A stretch of DNA of 64,000 bases. It comes from Rhodocyclaceae bacterium (GTDB taxonomy: Bacteria > Pseudomonadota > Gammaproteobacteria > Burkholderiales > Rhodocyclaceae). The notes under the pieces were generated by a model that saw only the letters and a list, made by a program, of their open reading frames with translations, was not told the origin of the DNA and searched no databases. A program made the translations under genes and the position numbers. The stretch covers positions 21,551 to 85,550 of the forward strand of contig JAGRFY010000016.1 in assembly GCA_020445765.1 (NCBI GenBank), read 5' to 3'. This document shows positions 61,358 through 64,000 of this stretch, piece by piece. Within the stretch, counting starts at the first letter, position 1, and every line of letters starts with the position of its first letter.

Positions 61358-61771
61358 TCAGGCGGTTTCCGCGGCCGCATCGGCGATCTGAAGCCACGCC
61401 TCGCGCAGTTCGTTGAGCAGGCCGCTGACCTCGTCGAGTGCCGGGCGGCTGTTCTGCAGATTGGCGTGAAGCAGCCGCTGGCTCATGTAGTCGTAAAGCG
61501 ACGCCAGGCGTTCGGCAATCTCGCCGCCGGCTTCCATGTCGAGGCTCGCCTTGAGTCCGTTGGCAATGATGTTGATCGCCTGCGAGATCGATTTCCCCTT
61601 GTTCGGGATGTCGCCGGCGTCCATCGACACGGCCGCCGTGTTGATCGCCAGCAGGGCGCCGTCGTAGAGCATCACGATCAACTGATGCGGACTCGCCGTG
61701 CTGACCTTCGTTTCGACGCCGACACGGGCGTATGCGGTGGCAGCACTACTCTTTTGACCAAACATGGGCAT
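61358..61771 (-). CDS. fliS: Flagellin export chaperone FliS
   Basis: A 137-residue helical bundle. The N-terminus has YARVGVETKVSTASPHQLIVMLYDGALLAINTA, the FliS signature, followed by KGKSISQAINIIANGLKASLDMEAGGEIAERLASLYDYMSQRLL (diagnostic blocks SISQAINII and LYDYMSQRLL). It keeps flagellin unfolded for export. Start at 61771 or the Met two codons later. Confidence 0.96.
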   Translation of the reverse strand: MPMFGQKSSAATAYARVGVETKVSTASPHQLIVMLYDGALLAINTAAVSMDAGDIPNKGKSISQAINIIANGLKASLDMEAGGEIAERLASLYDYMSQRLLHANLQNSRPALDEVSGLLNELREAWLQIADAAAETA

Positions 61772-61785
61772 GTGTCTCCGTGGCC

Positions 61786-63198
61786 TCAGCCGTTCGAAGT
61801 CAGGTTTTGAAGGGACAGCAGTTGCTGGGAAAGGAAGCTGCCGGTGGTGTTCATGCTGGCGACCAGGGTATCCAGCGCGGCGTACTGACGGCGATAGCGT
61901 TCCTCGATCGCGGTCATGCGCAGCTCGAGCTGCTCGATTCGATCACCGAAGCCTTCCTTGGTCTGCGTATAGCTGTCGGTGCGGGACTCGATCGTGCCGC
62001 CGACGCCGAGCAGGCTGCCGAGGCGGTCACTGATCTGCACGGCAAGTCCAGAGACGCTGCTGTTGCCGGCGAACAGTCCAGCGACGTCTCTTGCCGGATC
62101 GGCCAGCGCGTCGTCCAGTGCCGTACTGTCGATCGTGAGCGCGCCTTCAACGTTGAAGCTGATGCCGATATCCGAGAGCCGGTTCAGGCCGCCGACCGAT
62201 GTGGCGAGGTCGGAGGAGGCGATCTGCCGCAGCTGATCACGGATCGACCGAACCGACGAGTCCGCATTGAGCGTACCGGCCACGCCGGTGTCGGTATTGA
62301 AGCTGGTCTCGCTGCGAATCAGCGTGTTGAGTTCGTTGAAGGCATTGACGAAGGCCTCGATCTTGCCTTTGACTGCATCGACGTCCTGCGAGACGTCGAG
62401 CGTCGTCGGCGAGCCCTCGTTGCTGCCGACCAGATTCAGCGTGACCCCCTCGAGGGCGTCGGTGATGGTGTTGCTCGACTTCGTGACCGTGATGCCATCG
62501 ACCACGACCACCGCATCCTTGGCGGCGATGGTCTGCTCCATCGCGCCGGCCAGCGGCGCTTCCGGGTTGAAATCGAATCCCGTCAGGGCCGAAGTGCGGA
62601 TCACGTTGGCGCTGCCCGAACCCTTCGGGCTCAGTACCAGACGTGCCGGGTTGGCGCTGCCGTCATTGACGATCGACGCGGTGACATCCGCGTCGAGGTC
62701 GTTGATGGCGTCGCGCAGGCCCTCGAGGGTGTTGTTGCCGGTCCCGATCGGGACCATGTACGTGCGACCCGGATCGGCCGTGTAGGTGGCGCCGTCGAAG
62801 CTGCCGAGTTCCAGCGTCAGGGTGCCGGTGGCGATCGTCGACGTACTGCTGGCGAGCCCCTGGGCCGCAAGCTTCTGGGTGGCAGCGAGCGACTTCACCT
62901 CGACGCTGTGGTTGGCGACGTTGGCCGTCGATCCAGCGCTGGCGGTCAGCACCTTGCTGTCGCCGACGGCAGTCTTGAAAACGGAAAATCCTGCCGCCGT
63001 CTTGATGTCGTTTGCCGCCGTCTGCAGGGCGGACATCGCGCTCTTGACCCGGCCGAGTGCCGACAGTCGGGCATCGACCGTCGTGATTCGGGATTGAAGC
63101 TGGGTGATCGGCTGGCGTTCCAGCTGCATCAGCTGGCTGATGATGGACTCTACCGCCAGTCCGGAACCCAGGCCTGCCGATGTGATCGTGCCGGCCAT
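61786..63198 (-). CDS. fliD: Flagellar filament cap protein FliD
   Basis: A 470-residue HAP2. The N-terminus is ITSAGLGSGLAVESIISQLMQLERQPI; a middle VVVDGITVTKSSNTITDALEGVTLNL block is diagnostic. The C-terminus has a coiled coil ending with YAALDTLVASMNTTGSFLSQQL. It caps the filament and is a client of FliT. It lies between flaG and fliS as expected. Confidence 0.97.
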   Translation of the reverse strand: MAGTITSAGLGSGLAVESIISQLMQLERQPITQLQSRITTVDARLSALGRVKSAMSALQTAANDIKTAAGFSVFKTAVGDSKVLTASAGSTANVANHSVEVKSLAATQKLAAQGLASSTSTIATGTLTLELGSFDGATYTADPGRTYMVPIGTGNNTLEGLRDAINDLDADVTASIVNDGSANPARLVLSPKGSGSANVIRTSALTGFDFNPEAPLAGAMEQTIAAKDAVVVVDGITVTKSSNTITDALEGVTLNLVGSNEGSPTTLDVSQDVDAVKGKIEAFVNAFNELNTLIRSETSFNTDTGVAGTLNADSSVRSIRDQLRQIASSDLATSVGGLNRLSDIGISFNVEGALTIDSTALDDALADPARDVAGLFAGNSSVSGLAVQISDRLGSLLGVGGTIESRTDSYTQTKEGFGDRIEQLELRMTAIEERYRRQYAALDTLVASMNTTGSFLSQQLLSLQNLTSNG

Positions 63199-63214
63199 TT
63201 GCGTCTCCTGTAGT

Positions 63215-63640
63215 TCAGGCCTTCTGTTCCAGCAGCAGACCGCTCAGCTTGTCCAGGGCCTTGGCGATGGACAGGATCTCCTCGCTCGGAATCTGCCGGA
63301 TGACTTGATCGGTCGCGCTGTCGAGCACCTTGACGACGGTGCGACCGGTATCCTCGTCGACACTGAAACGCAAGTTGTGTGCCACGGGTTCGACGACCCG
63401 GCGGATATTCTCGAGGGCGCGCTCCAACTGCCTGGGATCCACCGGACCGGCCTGCGCAGCAAGCTTTTCGGCGTCGCCGGCACGGCCTGTCGCCGCGACT
63501 TGTTCGCCCGGAGCCACCTCGCCGCTGCGTCTTCCGGGATCGACTTTCGGATTGTCGGCCACGTTGGCGAACTGGCGGGCCTGGGACACGTTCAGCGGAT
63601 CTTGCGAAAGCGCTGCAGGGGGTATCGATTGGACGGACAT
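63215..63640 (-). CDS. flaG: FlaG-family protein
   Basis: A 141-residue protein. The N-terminal half is Pro/Ala/Gly-rich. The C-terminal FlaG domain has LRFSVDEDTGRTVVKVLDSATDQVIRQIPSEEILSIAKALDKL, whose VIRQIP(S/P)EE is diagnostic. It affects filament length in polarly flagellated species. It is located between flagellin and fliD. Confidence 0.93.
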   Translation of the reverse strand: MSVQSIPPAALSQDPLNVSQARQFANVADNPKVDPGRRSGEVAPGEQVAATGRAGDAEKLAAQAGPVDPRQLERALENIRRVVEPVAHNLRFSVDEDTGRTVVKVLDSATDQVIRQIPSEEILSIAKALDKLSGLLLEQKA

Positions 63641-63665
63641 GGTCTTATGCTCCGCGAAGTGACAA

Positions 63666-63695
63666 CGCGGGAGAGGGCGTCAGCCGTCTCCCGCG
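63666..63695. repeat. Hairpin between the partial flagellin gene and flaG
   Basis: CGCGGGAGA (63666-63674) pairs with TCTCCCGCG (63687-63695) around a 12-base loop. On the minus strand it lies 22 bases after the flagellin stop. With no T tract it could stabilise the flagellin message or limit readthrough into flaG and fliD. Confidence 0.55.
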
Positions 63696-63716
63696 CATAC
63701 CTACTGCAAGCCTTGC

Positions 63717-64000
63717 TTAGCCGAGGAGGCTGAGCACGTTCTGCGGCAGAGCGTTGGCTTGTGCGAGCATCGCGGTACCGGCCTGCTGCAGGATCTGCGC
63801 CCGGGTCAGGGCGGCGGTTTCGGCGGCGAAGTCGGCATCCATGATGCGGCTGGCGGCGGCTTCCTGGTTCTCACGCGAGATCTGCAGCATCGACACCACG
63901 CCCTCGAAGCGCACCTGCGCAGCACCGTAGGTGGCGCGGTCGGTATTGACCTTGTCGATGGCGGCGTCGATGGTTGCAATCGCGGCCGATGCGCCGCCGG
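63717..64000 (-). CDS. fliC: Flagellin, second copy (C-terminal end only)
   Basis: About 94 codons are in the window; the 5' end is beyond base 64000. The tail [37 protein letters not shown] and [12 protein letters not shown] is almost identical to the flagellin at 28155 (which ends NVLQLLQG), so these are recent or gene-converted paralogues. It heads the flaG-fliD-fliS-fliT group. Confidence 0.96.
   Translation of the reverse strand, partial: GGASAAIATIDAAIDKVNTDRATYGAAQVRFEGVVSMLQISRENQEAAASRIMDADFAAETAALTRAQILQQAGTAMLAQANALPQNVLSLLG

Overview
The window is high-GC, gene-dense proteobacterial chromosome. Most of it is a nearly complete flagellar locus with a sigma-54 / two-component (FlrB-FlrC or FleS-FleR type) control layer. 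A type II secretion cluster, a FliL/FliO/FlgA/FlgH/FlgI (Gram-negative) flagellum and a YcgR-type brake point to a beta- or gammaproteobacterium with a polar-type flagellum. A closer assignment cannot be made from the sequence alone. No insertion sequences, CRISPR arrays, rRNA or complete tRNA genes were seen.

Layout. (1) 1-4201, plus strand: the tail of a type II secretion operon (PilN/GspL-like end, GspM-like, GspC/N-like, secretin GspD) and a small lipoprotein gene. (2) 4202-6266: an isolated, strongly codon-biased gene for a 598-residue exported protein of unknown function, with its own promoter and a strong terminator. (3) 6290-7198: a periplasmic parvulin-type prolyl isomerase. (4) 7284-22057: a surface-polysaccharide region. 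A plus-strand operon (ABC permease, Wzt-like ATPase, hexapeptide acyltransferase, methyltransferase) meets a minus-strand operon read from 22057 down to 11274 (sulfotransferase, GT2-GT4 fusion, GT2, WsaF-like glycosyltransferase, HAD/COG5610 protein, methyltransferase, LpxL-like acyltransferase, polysaccharide deacetylase). (5) 22481-25691: FecR-domain protein, OmpA-like lipoprotein and a convergent CHASE2 adenylate cyclase, the last coupled to moaC. (6) 26263-28028: a BepA-like M48 protease and a TusA-like protein. (7) 28155-41877: flagellin, flgN-flgM and flgA on the minus strand, then flgBCDEFGHIJKL and a small exported protein on the plus strand. (8) 41895-55417, minus strand: fliFGHIJKLMN and fliOPQR, split by an SDR gene, an unknown gene on the opposite strand and an MscS channel. 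(9) 55580-58545, plus strand: fleS/flrB, fleR/flrC and fliE. (10) 58618-64000, minus strand: flagellin (partial), flaG, fliD, fliS, fliT, a second FliK-like gene, an FhlB-like gene and a PilZ/YcgR brake.

How it works together. The FleS-FleR pair should activate sigma-54 promoters. Sequences with GG-N10-GC spacing and good -24/-12 matches lie before fliE, flgK, flgB and the flagellin gene at 28155. FlgM (anti-FliA) has a sigma-28-like promoter of its own. A near-identical TTGCCGCCTA(A/T)TTGCG element occurs before fliO and between fliF and fleS. The points most worth a second look are that shared element, the unknown gene at 45256 with a sigma-28-like promoter inside the fli cluster, the LpxL-like acyltransferase whose HX4(D/E) acid appears to be missing, the FecR/OmpA/CHASE2-cyclase trio, and the codon-biased exported protein beside the secretin.
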